In this document: positions 53,210 through 62,279 of the stretch, piece by piece
Numbering within the stretch: the stretch's first letter is position 1
Layout of the letters: every line of letters begins with the position of its first letter
NCBI GenBank assembly: GCA_964559125.1
Contig: CAZLGW010000015.1
Location: 1 to 64,000 of the forward strand
Reading direction: 5' to 3'
DNA length: 64,000 nucleotides
Origin: Ravibacter sp964559125
Lineage (GTDB): Bacteria > Bacteroidota > Bacteroidia > Cytophagales > Spirosomataceae
Notes under the pieces: generated by a model
Told to the model about the DNA's origin: nothing
The model's database searches: none
The model's input: only the letters and a program-made list of their open reading frames with translations
Translations under genes and position numbers: made by a program

Positions 53210-55207
53210 ATGAAAAAGAATCTAGCGTTTGTTTTGCCGTTGCTTCTTCTTCTGGCCTGTAATGGTGATAAAAAAGAAGTGTTTTATTCCCTCAAAGTTG
53301 AAGTCAGACCTGAGGGCGCCGGTGAAGTGGAATTTCCCAAAGGCCCTTTTGAAGATGGGAAGCAGGTTATCCTGAAAGCGGTACCGGCGGAAGGCTACCT
53401 ATTTGCCGGGTGGTCGGGTAGCGCCGGCGGAACCGATAACCCGCTTACTATTACGATGAATGCCGATAAGAATGTGGTGGCTGCGTTTGAGAAGAAAACC
53501 TACGAACTGAAAGTCACCAGAGAAGGAGAAGGGCTCGTGAACGAAGAAATCGTAAAAGACGCCAGGATGGCGGCCGGCTATCCGCATGGTACTACGGTGA
53601 GGCTGACAGCGGTGCCCGGAGACGGATGGTATTTTGAGAACTGGGAAGGCGACCTGACGGGTAAGGAAAATCCCGCCCAGTTGGTGGTTAACGCTCCCCG
53701 GGAGGTGAAGGCGATCTTCAAAGAAGACAGGCCGGTAGATTTGTTACTGGCTGATGGAAACAGGGAACTGTTTGTCTCCGAATCCCGTAAGCTGGAAATA
53801 AAAGTAAAGTATGCCTCCGGCCGGGAGGAAATCGCAGATCACAGTGAACTGACAATAATAGGCATCGGGGGAGAAGGTATGTACAAAATCGAAGACGGCA
53901 ATATCCTGGCCTTTAAAAGCGGAGGAACGGGATTCCACGTTGTATACAAGGGTTTCATGAAGCTGATATTGCTGAGCATATCCCCTGTTGAAGATGTTCA
54001 GAACTTTGACGCGTTCCTGAAAACACCGGTTTCAGGCGCAGAAATAGAAGTACCCGTAGTGGTGATCAATTACCTGCCTACGCTGGATGGGGTCAATCTC
54101 GATATGAACCGGGCCCCCGACGATTACTGGGAGCTGAAATATTCTACGCTCGCAGAAGCAAAGAAAAGGATCGAAGGAGAGCTGAAGATCACCAAGTTCG
54201 GTATTGAAGAAGGTACCCGGTACAGGCAGTTCGGCACGAACGAAAAGGTCAATCCTTATGCAGGGTTCAGGGTAGTAAAATACTTCAATGTCTATGAAAT
54301 GAAAATGACGGATTTCAAGGGCTACCCGGACAGGAAAACCCCCGACTATCACGATCTTTTTCCGAAACTGGGTATCGAAGACCTCGTCAATAATCACGGT
54401 GTGAAGGAGATATGGATCACGCTGTTCAACAAGGATGAAAAGATACTTTCCGTGACAAATGGTCCGTTCAACGACCCGTCGACTTACTATGGAATCCCGG
54501 AAAGCAATATGTCCAGTCCCCTGACAGGCGATATTTCCAACAGTTACCGGGACCAGGACGATTTGCCGATCTATAAGCATACCTATGTTGTTTACGGTAA
54601 CAGCGGGCACAGAGGGGCCGATACCAACCTTCACAACAGGGGGCACCAGATAGAAGCCCAGTTCTATTTTATTGATCTTATCCGCAACCCGCAAGAAGGC
54701 GATTGGGTTTTCTGGAACCATTTCGTAGGTGTTCCCCGCGGCTGGAACGGAATGCCGTCCGGGCGCGTCGGTATGACCCATTTCCCGCCTAACGCAGAGC
54801 GGGACTATGATTACGATAACCCGAGGTATGTCAGAAGCGATATCCGGAACTGGCGCCCGGAAGGAGGCGACTTTTCGGAGGTGAATAATCAGCTATGGAA
54901 ATCGCGGAGCTACAGCTTTGATATGGTCAATAGCTTCACTCTGAAGGGAGCGCCGTACCGGAACGATTATACAAATGACCCTCACACTAAATGGCTGATT
55001 TACTGGTGGCAGGCTATTCCGGGGAAAGATAACGGGCTGTCGTTCCACGACGACCCGCTGACAAACTGGTGGCATGTCTTTTACAATTGGGACGAGGTGA
55101 TTGGCTCGCTCGGGGGACTGGTAGAGAAGTCTTCCGGCAACGCCAGGTTAAATTTGGCAGGAGATAGAGGAAATTCCCCCGTCTGTACCCACGTGCATTT
55201 GCCATAA
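53210..55207 (+). CDS. Lipoprotein with two InlB B-repeat-type domains
   Basis: This 665-residue protein has a lipobox LLLAC (residues 13-17). Two tandem divergent InlB B-repeats lie at about 28-95 (VILKAVPAEGYLFAGWSG, NVVAAFEKK) and 96-170 (VRLTAVPGDGWYFENWEG, EVKAIFKE). A long C-terminal region of unknown family follows, rich in Trp, His and Asp (WVFWNHFVGVPRGWNGMP, HFPPNAERDYDYDN, TNWWHVFYNWDEV), which looks like a metal- or sugar-dependent enzymatic or binding domain. It is probably attached to the cell surface. Confidence 0.75.
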   Translation: MKKNLAFVLPLLLLLACNGDKKEVFYSLKVEVRPEGAGEVEFPKGPFEDGKQVILKAVPAEGYLFAGWSGSAGGTDNPLTITMNADKNVVAAFEKKTYELKVTREGEGLVNEEIVKDARMAAGYPHGTTVRLTAVPGDGWYFENWEGDLTGKENPAQLVVNAPREVKAIFKEDRPVDLLLADGNRELFVSESRKLEIKVKYASGREEIADHSELTIIGIGGEGMYKIEDGNILAFKSGGTGFHVVYKGFMKLILLSISPVEDVQNFDAFLKTPVSGAEIEVPVVVINYLPTLDGVNLDMNRAPDDYWELKYSTLAEAKKRIEGELKITKFGIEEGTRYRQFGTNEKVNPYAGFRVVKYFNVYEMKMTDFKGYPDRKTPDYHDLFPKLGIEDLVNNHGVKEIWITLFNKDEKILSVTNGPFNDPSTYYGIPESNMSSPLTGDISNSYRDQDDLPIYKHTYVVYGNSGHRGADTNLHNRGHQIEAQFYFIDLIRNPQEGDWVFWNHFVGVPRGWNGMPSGRVGMTHFPPNAERDYDYDNPRYVRSDIRNWRPEGGDFSEVNNQLWKSRSYSFDMVNSFTLKGAPYRNDYTNDPHTKWLIYWWQAIPGKDNGLSFHDDPLTNWWHVFYNWDEVIGSLGGLVEKSSGNARLNLAGDRGNSPVCTHVHLP

Positions 55208-55274
55208 ACCGGTGCCGCTTGTTTTTTATAGGAGCAGGATGTGAAATTGCCAGCGGATTCGTCTTTAATATAAG

Positions 55275-56894
55275 ATGATACGTCCCCTGACTTTGCCCGT
55301 CATTATTCTGACGGCATCATTTTTTGTATGGAACTGTGCTCAAAAGAAAAATTACGCTTTTGAGATAGCTGATGTGGATACCACCATTACGGTTAAGAAC
55401 TCCTTCAGTGAACTGTTTCTGGATTCGGCCGCTCTTACCCGCTTTGCGCACGGCAGGTCGCTGCACGACAGCCTGGCTGCGCGTATGCGAAGCTTTTACA
55501 ATAGCCGGAACTACCAGTTTGCGTGGTTTTTCCCGACCGGTATGGCCGATTATGTACGTACGTTTCTCAATATGCAGGATCAGTACCTCTATTATTCGGG
55601 AGATAGCTCTATCTATATTCCCGGTCTGGAGGCCCGTATCGATTCTCTTGCCGTGAAAACCGATATCAACCCCGGCGATAGCCTGATCCGAGATACGGAA
55701 CTTCTGCTCACCTACCAGTTTTTTCGCTATGCCTATTACGCCTATTCGGGCGATCGTCGCGTCAACCTGCGCGACCTGAAGTGGTTCATACCCCGTAAAA
55801 AGCTGGACCTCGTGCCGTTTCTCGATTCCCTGGTTGCCAACAGGGGGAAGCGGGTGGAAGAATATGAGCCGGTAAATCCCCAGTATAACAGGCTGAAGAA
55901 CTACCTGCTGCGTTTTTACGAACTGGATAATGAAGCGCTGCAATGGACTGATCTTGTACCCGGGAAAAAGATACTCAAAGAAGGAGAGTCGGATGAAATT
56001 GTGAAGGAAGTAAGAAGGAGGCTGGCGTTGCTGGGCTACGGTGCGGAGGGGGAGGCTGACAGCCTTGATACTGTCACGTCTGCGCTGACAGCTTCCGTAA
56101 AGGACTTTCAGCAGCATTACGGCCTGGCAGAAGACGGGCAGCTCGGCCCTTCTTTTTTCAGGGACCTCAATGTGCCGCCCCGGCAGCGGATCAGGCAGAT
56201 ACTGATCAATATGGAACGCATACGCTGGATGCCTGAAAATCCGGATACGGACTATCTGCTGGTCAATATTCCGGAATTCCGCCTGCATGTATATGAGAAA
56301 TCAAGGCTCGCTTTCAGTATGAACGTGGTGGTCGGCTCAGCTGCTCATCATACCGTCGTATTTTCGGATGTGGTAAGCCAGATAGTGTTCAGTCCGTACT
56401 GGTATGTGCCTGCCAGTATCCTTAACAACGAGATCCGCCCGGCGCTGGCGAGAAATCCTAACTACCTGGCCCGCAACAACATGGAATGGCACGGCTCTTC
56501 GGTGCGGCAGAGGCCTGGTCCGGGCAATTCGCTCGGCCTGGTTAAGTTCCTTTTCCCCAATAGTTACAATATTTACCTTCACGATACACCTTCCAAAAAG
56601 TTATTCGACGAATCAAAGCGTGCGTTCAGCCACGGCTGCATACGGGTTGCCGAGCCACAGAAGCTGGCGGAATTCCTGCTCCGTAAGGATTCCACCTGGA
56701 CTACCGAACAAATTAAGGCGGCCATGCATGCCGGAAAAGAGCAGGTCGTACGGCTAGAGCCCGATGAACAGGTGCCGGTCGTTATCGGGTACTTCACGGC
56801 CTGGGTGGGTAGCGACGGGAAGCTCAATTTCAGGAACGATGTCTACGGTCATGACAGGAAGATGGCGGAAAGGTATTTTGCTACCTCCATTTGA
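55275..56894 (+). CDS. L,D-transpeptidase (YcbB/LdtD-like) lipoprotein
   Basis: This 539-residue protein has a lipobox-like FVWNC at the N-terminus. Order: a helical scaffold domain, a peptidoglycan-binding domain (DFQQHYGLAEDGQLGPSF, about 275-295), and a C-terminal YkuD catalytic domain with the signature SHGCIRV (catalytic Cys, about 451). LdtD enzymes make 3-3 peptidoglycan crosslinks in the periplasm and also remodel the wall. It has its own intergenic space and no partner gene. Confidence 0.93.
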   Translation: MIRPLTLPVIILTASFFVWNCAQKKNYAFEIADVDTTITVKNSFSELFLDSAALTRFAHGRSLHDSLAARMRSFYNSRNYQFAWFFPTGMADYVRTFLNMQDQYLYYSGDSSIYIPGLEARIDSLAVKTDINPGDSLIRDTELLLTYQFFRYAYYAYSGDRRVNLRDLKWFIPRKKLDLVPFLDSLVANRGKRVEEYEPVNPQYNRLKNYLLRFYELDNEALQWTDLVPGKKILKEGESDEIVKEVRRRLALLGYGAEGEADSLDTVTSALTASVKDFQQHYGLAEDGQLGPSFFRDLNVPPRQRIRQILINMERIRWMPENPDTDYLLVNIPEFRLHVYEKSRLAFSMNVVVGSAAHHTVVFSDVVSQIVFSPYWYVPASILNNEIRPALARNPNYLARNNMEWHGSSVRQRPGPGNSLGLVKFLFPNSYNIYLHDTPSKKLFDESKRAFSHGCIRVAEPQKLAEFLLRKDSTWTTEQIKAAMHAGKEQVVRLEPDEQVPVVIGYFTAWVGSDGKLNFRNDVYGHDRKMAERYFATSI

Positions 56895-57072
56895 AGTTGG
56901 AGGGGGCCCGGCTGAAGGCAAAGGGATTATAGCCGTAGCAAGATGGGAATGACTAATGAGAATTATGTGAATGCTAATAAACATATCGTACTGTACCGAA
57001 GGGAAGCCATGGATGGACTGCCTAAAGTAATCCTCTGGAAACGAAACCCTCCGGATCGGTGACAGGCTTTTT

Positions 57073-59499
57073 TCAGGGCCAGTTCAGGTGTTTGTGCAGA
57101 AATTGAAAAACACCTTCATTTCTTGAGGCGTGCCCCCCGTTGAAAAACTCGATATCCGTCTTGTCTTTCAGCCCGAACTGGTCGTATAGGTGGCTTACCT
57201 TGGCGTATTCGTAAGCGACCCATTCGTCGGGCTGAACGGTATCGTGACGCCCTCGCTCCGCCATGAAGGGTCGCGGGAATATGAGGTAGGCCATCTCGGC
57301 GTAGCTGAATGTACTTCCCATATTGAAGTAGGGCATTTCCCATTCGATAGTGTGCATAAAGCTTCTCGGGAAATACGTATCCACGACCTTCCGGCTCCAG
57401 TCGCCGAAATCGCCCGAGCATACCGAAAGGCAGTATCCTTCCAGTATCGAAGGTATCCTCATAGCCATCTCTCCGCCGTAGCTTTTACCGTAAAAAGCGA
57501 TCCTGTCCTTATCTACGTGGGACAATGATTTCAGCCAGTTGAGCAGCTGTGTATGCTGGGAGAGTACAAAGGAAAAAAGCGTCTTTTTGATCCCGTTGCC
57601 CTTCCGGTTAAGCCAGCGGTACCTGTCCTCGCCGTTATACAGGCCGTAAGGCACAAACACTATGAACCCCTGATCCGCGAGTTTCGCTGCCATGTCGTAA
57701 TAGCTGGTATTCCCCTTTATAGCAGCGGCCGGCACGCCGTTCCGGCCATGCTGGATCACCACTACGGGCCTTTTTTCGTCTTCCTTGATGTCTTTCGGGA
57801 GAAGGAGCACCCCGCCGGTTGAGAAGCCTTCGTAGACGTCGAGCACTACCTCGTATCCTGTCCAGAGCTTTTCGTCATAAACCTTCCGCGACCTTGGATC
57901 GGGCGCTATCAAAGCGTCGGGGAATTCCCCGATGATTTCTTCCGCAAAATACCGGCGGTAAGATGTTGTTTTTTCGATAAAGGGCTTGGGCTCCAAATAA
58001 GGATGATAGCTCTTTGTGCTCCACTGCTTGTTGGCCCATTCAGGCATAATTTTGTGGAGAAAAAACCGGTTCCGTTCGTAGTCGGATACGCGTAGCAGCC
58101 ATTGCACGTGGTCGTTCAATTCGCGCAGTTGCCTGACCTGCCTCTCTTCCCGGTCGAACGATTTCCGGAGATCTGACGGAGCTACCTGCGACGCCGGCTG
58201 AAACTTGCGGTTGCCGAGAAAGCTGGCAAACTGCTCCAGGGCTTTAACCGAACCGAATGCTGCCGCTTCATTCCCCGGCCCGGTCACCAACTCCCTTTTC
58301 TGAAATCCGGGTTTCAACAGGCGACCTGTCCGGTCAAATTCATTTCTGACACCGGCATAGCGGGGTGTGGACAGATGTCCTTTATACCCTGAATACCTGT
58401 AAAGATTTGACGAGTCCGGCTTTGCTCCATCGAAGATATCGGGGATAGCGCTGTATTCCACTACGAGCGGTCTGGGTGCCACGAGGCCTGCAATTTCTGC
58501 GTCTCCGAATTCACCGGTCAATCCCCAGACATTTCTGTAGATAGGCTCTTCCCAGGCGCGTTCCCTGTCGCTGAAATACCCGCTTACGAGAGCGGCATCG
58601 ATCCTGGTATCGACCGCAGCCGCGTAAAAGGCAATGAGCCCTCCCTCAAGATAGCCCGCTGCGCCCACTTTCATCCCATCGCCGTGAAACTGCCTGATCC
58701 AGTCGACGGCGGCCAGGACCTTTTCGATTTCATACCCGATAATATGCCTGCCCATGTGGAAGGCCTGCCTGTAGATCCATTCCCTCCTGGTCTGGCTGTG
58801 AGACTGTCCTTCAAACACCAGCGACCTGTCGATCAGGACGGGGATCAATACCTCGAAGCCGTTTTCAGCAAGTGTCCTGGCAAACTGCGATTCCGCCGGG
58901 ATCCCTGCCGCGAGCCCCAGGAGCTGCTCCGGCGTCTGGTCTGCATCCGGAACGGTGATAACGGAAGCAACCGGCTTCGTCTTTGGCCGGACCAACAAAC
59001 CTTCCCCGTAAACTCTTTCCAGGACGGGCCAGCGTACCTGGTAGACCCTGTATTTTGAGGTTTCGGCCACCAACACCGAATCGCCGTCAGTCGCATACCT
59101 TTCCATATAGACCTTATGCTTCCGGCCTGCAAACGCCTGGTTATATTCAGGTGCGGGAGTTGCGCGGTCTTCCAGGCCCAGGTATTTCCTGAGTCGTTCG
59201 CGGTTTTCCCTTACCGATCGTTCGTAGTTCGCAGGTGAGCTGAAATCCCGGTTCCACCATTTCGGCCTGTCTTTTACGGCTTCGGCTATTTTCCGTTCTG
59301 CGAATGCATGGGCCTGCTCCAGGAAATGTGCCGAGAGGTTTCCTTCAAAGGTCAGCCTGCGGGTTGCAGGCAATTCTTCGGGAGGGGTGTCTGCTGGGTT
59401 TTGGAATCCAAAGACAGAAAATGAGGTGAGGCAGGCGATGGCTATCAGCCAGGTGAATCTGACAGGATGATAGGAGACTTTGAAGTCCGTACGATTCAT
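57073..59499 (-). CDS. Exported double alpha/beta hydrolase protein
   Basis: This 808-residue protein has a hydrophobic N-terminus (WLIAIACLTSFSVFGF). It has two alpha/beta-hydrolase-like halves. In the first, the nucleophile elbow reads GAAGYLEGG, with Leu where a Ser is expected. In the second, IAFYGKSYGGEM keeps Ser in G-x-S-x-G, and the late His lies in NGGHAS. It resembles acetyl-xylan-esterase-like or dienelactone-hydrolase-like exported enzymes. The first half is probably structural or regulatory. It lies 33 bp downstream of the propeller lipoprotein gene's neighbour on the minus strand. Confidence 0.8.
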   Translation of the reverse strand: MNRTDFKVSYHPVRFTWLIAIACLTSFSVFGFQNPADTPPEELPATRRLTFEGNLSAHFLEQAHAFAERKIAEAVKDRPKWWNRDFSSPANYERSVRENRERLRKYLGLEDRATPAPEYNQAFAGRKHKVYMERYATDGDSVLVAETSKYRVYQVRWPVLERVYGEGLLVRPKTKPVASVITVPDADQTPEQLLGLAAGIPAESQFARTLAENGFEVLIPVLIDRSLVFEGQSHSQTRREWIYRQAFHMGRHIIGYEIEKVLAAVDWIRQFHGDGMKVGAAGYLEGGLIAFYAAAVDTRIDAALVSGYFSDRERAWEEPIYRNVWGLTGEFGDAEIAGLVAPRPLVVEYSAIPDIFDGAKPDSSNLYRYSGYKGHLSTPRYAGVRNEFDRTGRLLKPGFQKRELVTGPGNEAAAFGSVKALEQFASFLGNRKFQPASQVAPSDLRKSFDREERQVRQLRELNDHVQWLLRVSDYERNRFFLHKIMPEWANKQWSTKSYHPYLEPKPFIEKTTSYRRYFAEEIIGEFPDALIAPDPRSRKVYDEKLWTGYEVVLDVYEGFSTGGVLLLPKDIKEDEKRPVVVIQHGRNGVPAAAIKGNTSYYDMAAKLADQGFIVFVPYGLYNGEDRYRWLNRKGNGIKKTLFSFVLSQHTQLLNWLKSLSHVDKDRIAFYGKSYGGEMAMRIPSILEGYCLSVCSGDFGDWSRKVVDTYFPRSFMHTIEWEMPYFNMGSTFSYAEMAYLIFPRPFMAERGRHDTVQPDEWVAYEYAKVSHLYDQFGLKDKTDIEFFNGGHASRNEGVFQFLHKHLNWP

Positions 59500-59532
59500 A
59501 TATTCCTCTCTGTTTTCAGTGGTTGCTTATCC

Positions 59533-60834
59533 CTAAAATCCAAATTTAAAAATATATACCTGCCTGGTACCATTGAATACAGAATTTACACCGAGAATAT
59601 CTCCGTCCGGACTCCATCGCGGATGAAGGTCGCAGCGACTCCACCCTTTTTCTCCACGATATTCGTCGGGGTGATGATACCGCCCCAGTGGTAATACCGC
59701 TTCCGTTTTCATATCCATGAGGTAAAGCCTCTGCTCTTTTGCCCCCCCGGTCGGATACGAATCGGTGATCATCCATTTACCGTCCGGGGAAAAGGTCCCG
59801 TGGCCGTCATAATCCAGTAAGCCGTTGCCCAGTCTTTTGTAGTTTTTCTCTCCTGCCGTAAACAGTACATGGGCATACTGTTTTGTTTCATAAGCCGCCG
59901 TGACCATCAATTCATCTCCATTGAGCCAGTCGTAGTGAGATCCTTCCCAGCCATCGGGGAATGCCCGGGTAAGGCCCGTACCGTCGCTGTTTACTATAAA
60001 TACAGTGGTGTTCCGCACCGGGTGGCCACGTGCGAGCCATGAAAGCTTAGAGCCGTCGCGACTATATACGACATGCGCAAAATACTCTATTGCGTCCTCT
60101 TTCAGTTCCGGAACCATACCTTCAATATCTTTAATGGCAACCAGCAGCTTTGATTTTCCCGTCTCCAGGTCGATATGGAAAATCCCGTCATTTTCCGGGA
60201 ACCGGACATTTGTTTGGGCATCCTGTCCGTCACCCCCGTAACCGTAGTCTGTACGGGTAGCGCGCAATCTTGAAAAATTCATACCAACCGCTTCCTTACC
60301 ATCAGGTGCTACCGCGCTCACAGGGCGGTCTATTACCCTCAGCTCCTCCTTCGTATGTACATTCAGGATCACCGAAACGAATTTACCATCCCGGTAGTCA
60401 TTGAAGATGATCAGCGAATCGGGCGACGTTCCCAGCCAATGCGCCATACACCCTTCCTGGAAATTCCAGGCCCTGGTCTTGCTGATCGGTATAAATTCTT
60501 TTGAATCCAGGTCGACAAGGCCCAGCACTGCAGTATCATGCTCGGTTGGAAGCTCGAAACGGACATCCGTTTGAAGGACAGTCACATATTTTTGAGACTT
60601 GCTAAACGAATTGATGCCATAGTAACTGGCGAAGAAATGCTCCTTCGGGCCGTCGGTAAGCCGGACAGGCCCGGTTACTTTCGGGAACACCACGACATTT
60701 TTTTCTGCATCCCGGGCGGATTGGCTGTTGTTACAACCCGTCAGGATCCCTAACAGGACTAAAATCAGAACTCCGGGGCGATACTCCCGGCGGGGGTACG
60801 GCGTTCTTTCAGGGTTTGGAATCTTCAAATGCAT
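59533..60834 (-). CDS. TolB-like beta-propeller lipoprotein
   Basis: This 433-residue protein has a lipobox GILTGC at about 34-39. PD40/TolB-type blade motifs are visible (VYSRDGSKLSWLARG, FSPDGKWMITDS, RWSPDGDILGVNS). This fold is used both by TolB and by oligogalacturonate lyases and related carbohydrate-binding propellers. Probably surface or periplasmic; substrate unknown. It is next to the double hydrolase gene in the same direction. Confidence 0.8.
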   Translation of the reverse strand: MHLKIPNPERTPYPRREYRPGVLILVLLGILTGCNNSQSARDAEKNVVVFPKVTGPVRLTDGPKEHFFASYYGINSFSKSQKYVTVLQTDVRFELPTEHDTAVLGLVDLDSKEFIPISKTRAWNFQEGCMAHWLGTSPDSLIIFNDYRDGKFVSVILNVHTKEELRVIDRPVSAVAPDGKEAVGMNFSRLRATRTDYGYGGDGQDAQTNVRFPENDGIFHIDLETGKSKLLVAIKDIEGMVPELKEDAIEYFAHVVYSRDGSKLSWLARGHPVRNTTVFIVNSDGTGLTRAFPDGWEGSHYDWLNGDELMVTAAYETKQYAHVLFTAGEKNYKRLGNGLLDYDGHGTFSPDGKWMITDSYPTGGAKEQRLYLMDMKTEAVLPLGRYHHPDEYRGEKGWSRCDLHPRWSPDGDILGVNSVFNGTRQVYIFKFGF

Positions 60835-60962
60835 TGATGCTGCTTTATTACATTGGACAATATAATAAAGCAGCTAATTGTCTGATTTACTTAAATGCCT
60901 GCCGGTATATACACTCTCCCCTGGTCTGGTGGTTGGAGTGTTGTTTGAATATCGGTGATTTG

Positions 60963-62273
60963 TTACTTATTTATCCAAATTCCATTGAGCATTACGGCGT
61001 CTATGTTATACATTGCCTTTATATCGGTTGCGGGGTTTCCATTTACAAGGATCAAGTCGGCAGCCTTTCCGACTTCGATGCTTCCCAGCCTGGAACTATT
61101 TCCAAAATAAGCTGCATTTAGTACAGTACTGCTTTTGATCACTTCCAAAGGTGTCATTCCTGCAATATTCAGTAATTCCATCTCGCGCTGATAAGTCCAT
61201 CCGTGCTTTGAATAGAGCGAAGACGAATGCGAGGCTGCCACAATTTTTACCCCTGCTTTATGTGCAAGCTCCACAAACTTTACCATGTTTCTGAATCCTT
61301 TTACCCGGTAATCTTCCGCGCCCAAAGAATCGACCTGTCTTTCGAATGTAGCCAGCGTCGGGCAAATGACAATATCTTTTTTCCGGGCAAAATCTATTAC
61401 CTCTTTTATCTTTGGGGAGTTCATATCAAGCGAGGCCCACAACCGGTATCTCTCGTTCCCGCGTGCATTATTGTCTTGTTCCACCTTTTTTTCAAAGCTT
61501 TTTCGCATCTCTTCATCGGCGACGGAAGTGCCGAAAGATGTTACGTGTTCAATGCCTTTAACTCCGGTAGAAATGGCGTCGACGGCGCTAACAAGCTCTA
61601 AGTGGGCGATGACAGGGATCTTATAGCTGTCGGCAGTTTCCACCACGTCTTTGTAATATTTCAAGGGTAGCCTGAAGTAGATCTTAACTGCGGTCGCGCC
61701 GTTTTTTGCATAATTATGTACCATTTGTCTGGCATGATCATGACTTTTTACAAGAGTAGCCTGCTGACCATATGCGGCAGGGGGATAATCCAGGTGGGCA
61801 CCGGTAAGGAAAATCCGGGGCAATGGCTTATCGGTAAAATTGATCGCCTGGTAAAATGTAAAGGGGTGTCCCGGATCTCTAAGGGTCGTGACACCGTTAT
61901 TGAGGATTAGCTGCAGGAACTCGTTGTTGTTGATCGAGTGGAAATGAGCATCTATCAAACCCGGGAGCAATGAGCGTCCTTTCCCATCTACGGTCTTCTT
62001 GTGTACACGTTTTTCCCGGGGTATTTCACCTGGTTCGACTGCCGTTATGATCCCATTCTTTACAATTACATACCCTTTTTCTACTGGAGAGCTGCCCTTG
62101 CCGTCTATTATCCTAACATTTTCAATCAATATTTCTGATTGGTTAGGCTCAACAATGGTATTGAACTCCTTCAGATACTCAGTATTACTTCCCTGTTGGG
62201 TTACCTGGGAAAAACCAGATATCGAAATCATTATAGGGAAACACAATAGTCGGAAAAAGCTAGTAGTTATCAT
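60963..62273 (-). CDS. Exported amidohydrolase-superfamily protein (imidazolonepropionase-like)
   Basis: This 436-residue protein has a signal peptide (LLCFPIMISISGFSQV). Metal-ligand motifs are present: LLPGLIDAHFH (HxH), TAVKIYF (bridging Lys), VIAHLEL and GIEHVTS. The catalytic Asp usually found as GTD is replaced (IVAASHSS). The C-terminal LGSIEVGKAADLILVNGNPA is typical. It follows the partial susD by 6 bp and is likely part of a peptide- or glycan-uptake cluster. The missing Asp makes activity uncertain. Confidence 0.8.
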   Translation of the reverse strand: MITTSFFRLLCFPIMISISGFSQVTQQGSNTEYLKEFNTIVEPNQSEILIENVRIIDGKGSSPVEKGYVIVKNGIITAVEPGEIPREKRVHKKTVDGKGRSLLPGLIDAHFHSINNNEFLQLILNNGVTTLRDPGHPFTFYQAINFTDKPLPRIFLTGAHLDYPPAAYGQQATLVKSHDHARQMVHNYAKNGATAVKIYFRLPLKYYKDVVETADSYKIPVIAHLELVSAVDAISTGVKGIEHVTSFGTSVADEEMRKSFEKKVEQDNNARGNERYRLWASLDMNSPKIKEVIDFARKKDIVICPTLATFERQVDSLGAEDYRVKGFRNMVKFVELAHKAGVKIVAASHSSSLYSKHGWTYQREMELLNIAGMTPLEVIKSSTVLNAAYFGNSSRLGSIEVGKAADLILVNGNPATDIKAMYNIDAVMLNGIWINK

Positions 62274-62279
62274 AAATAC

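Noticed and set aside
55317..56288. Long antisense open frame opposite the L,D-transpeptidase
   Set aside because: It lies fully inside a gene with a clear catalytic motif, and its translation has no recognisable domain. Similar antisense frames opposite other genes (for example 16753-17619 and 54032-54781) were dropped for the same reason.
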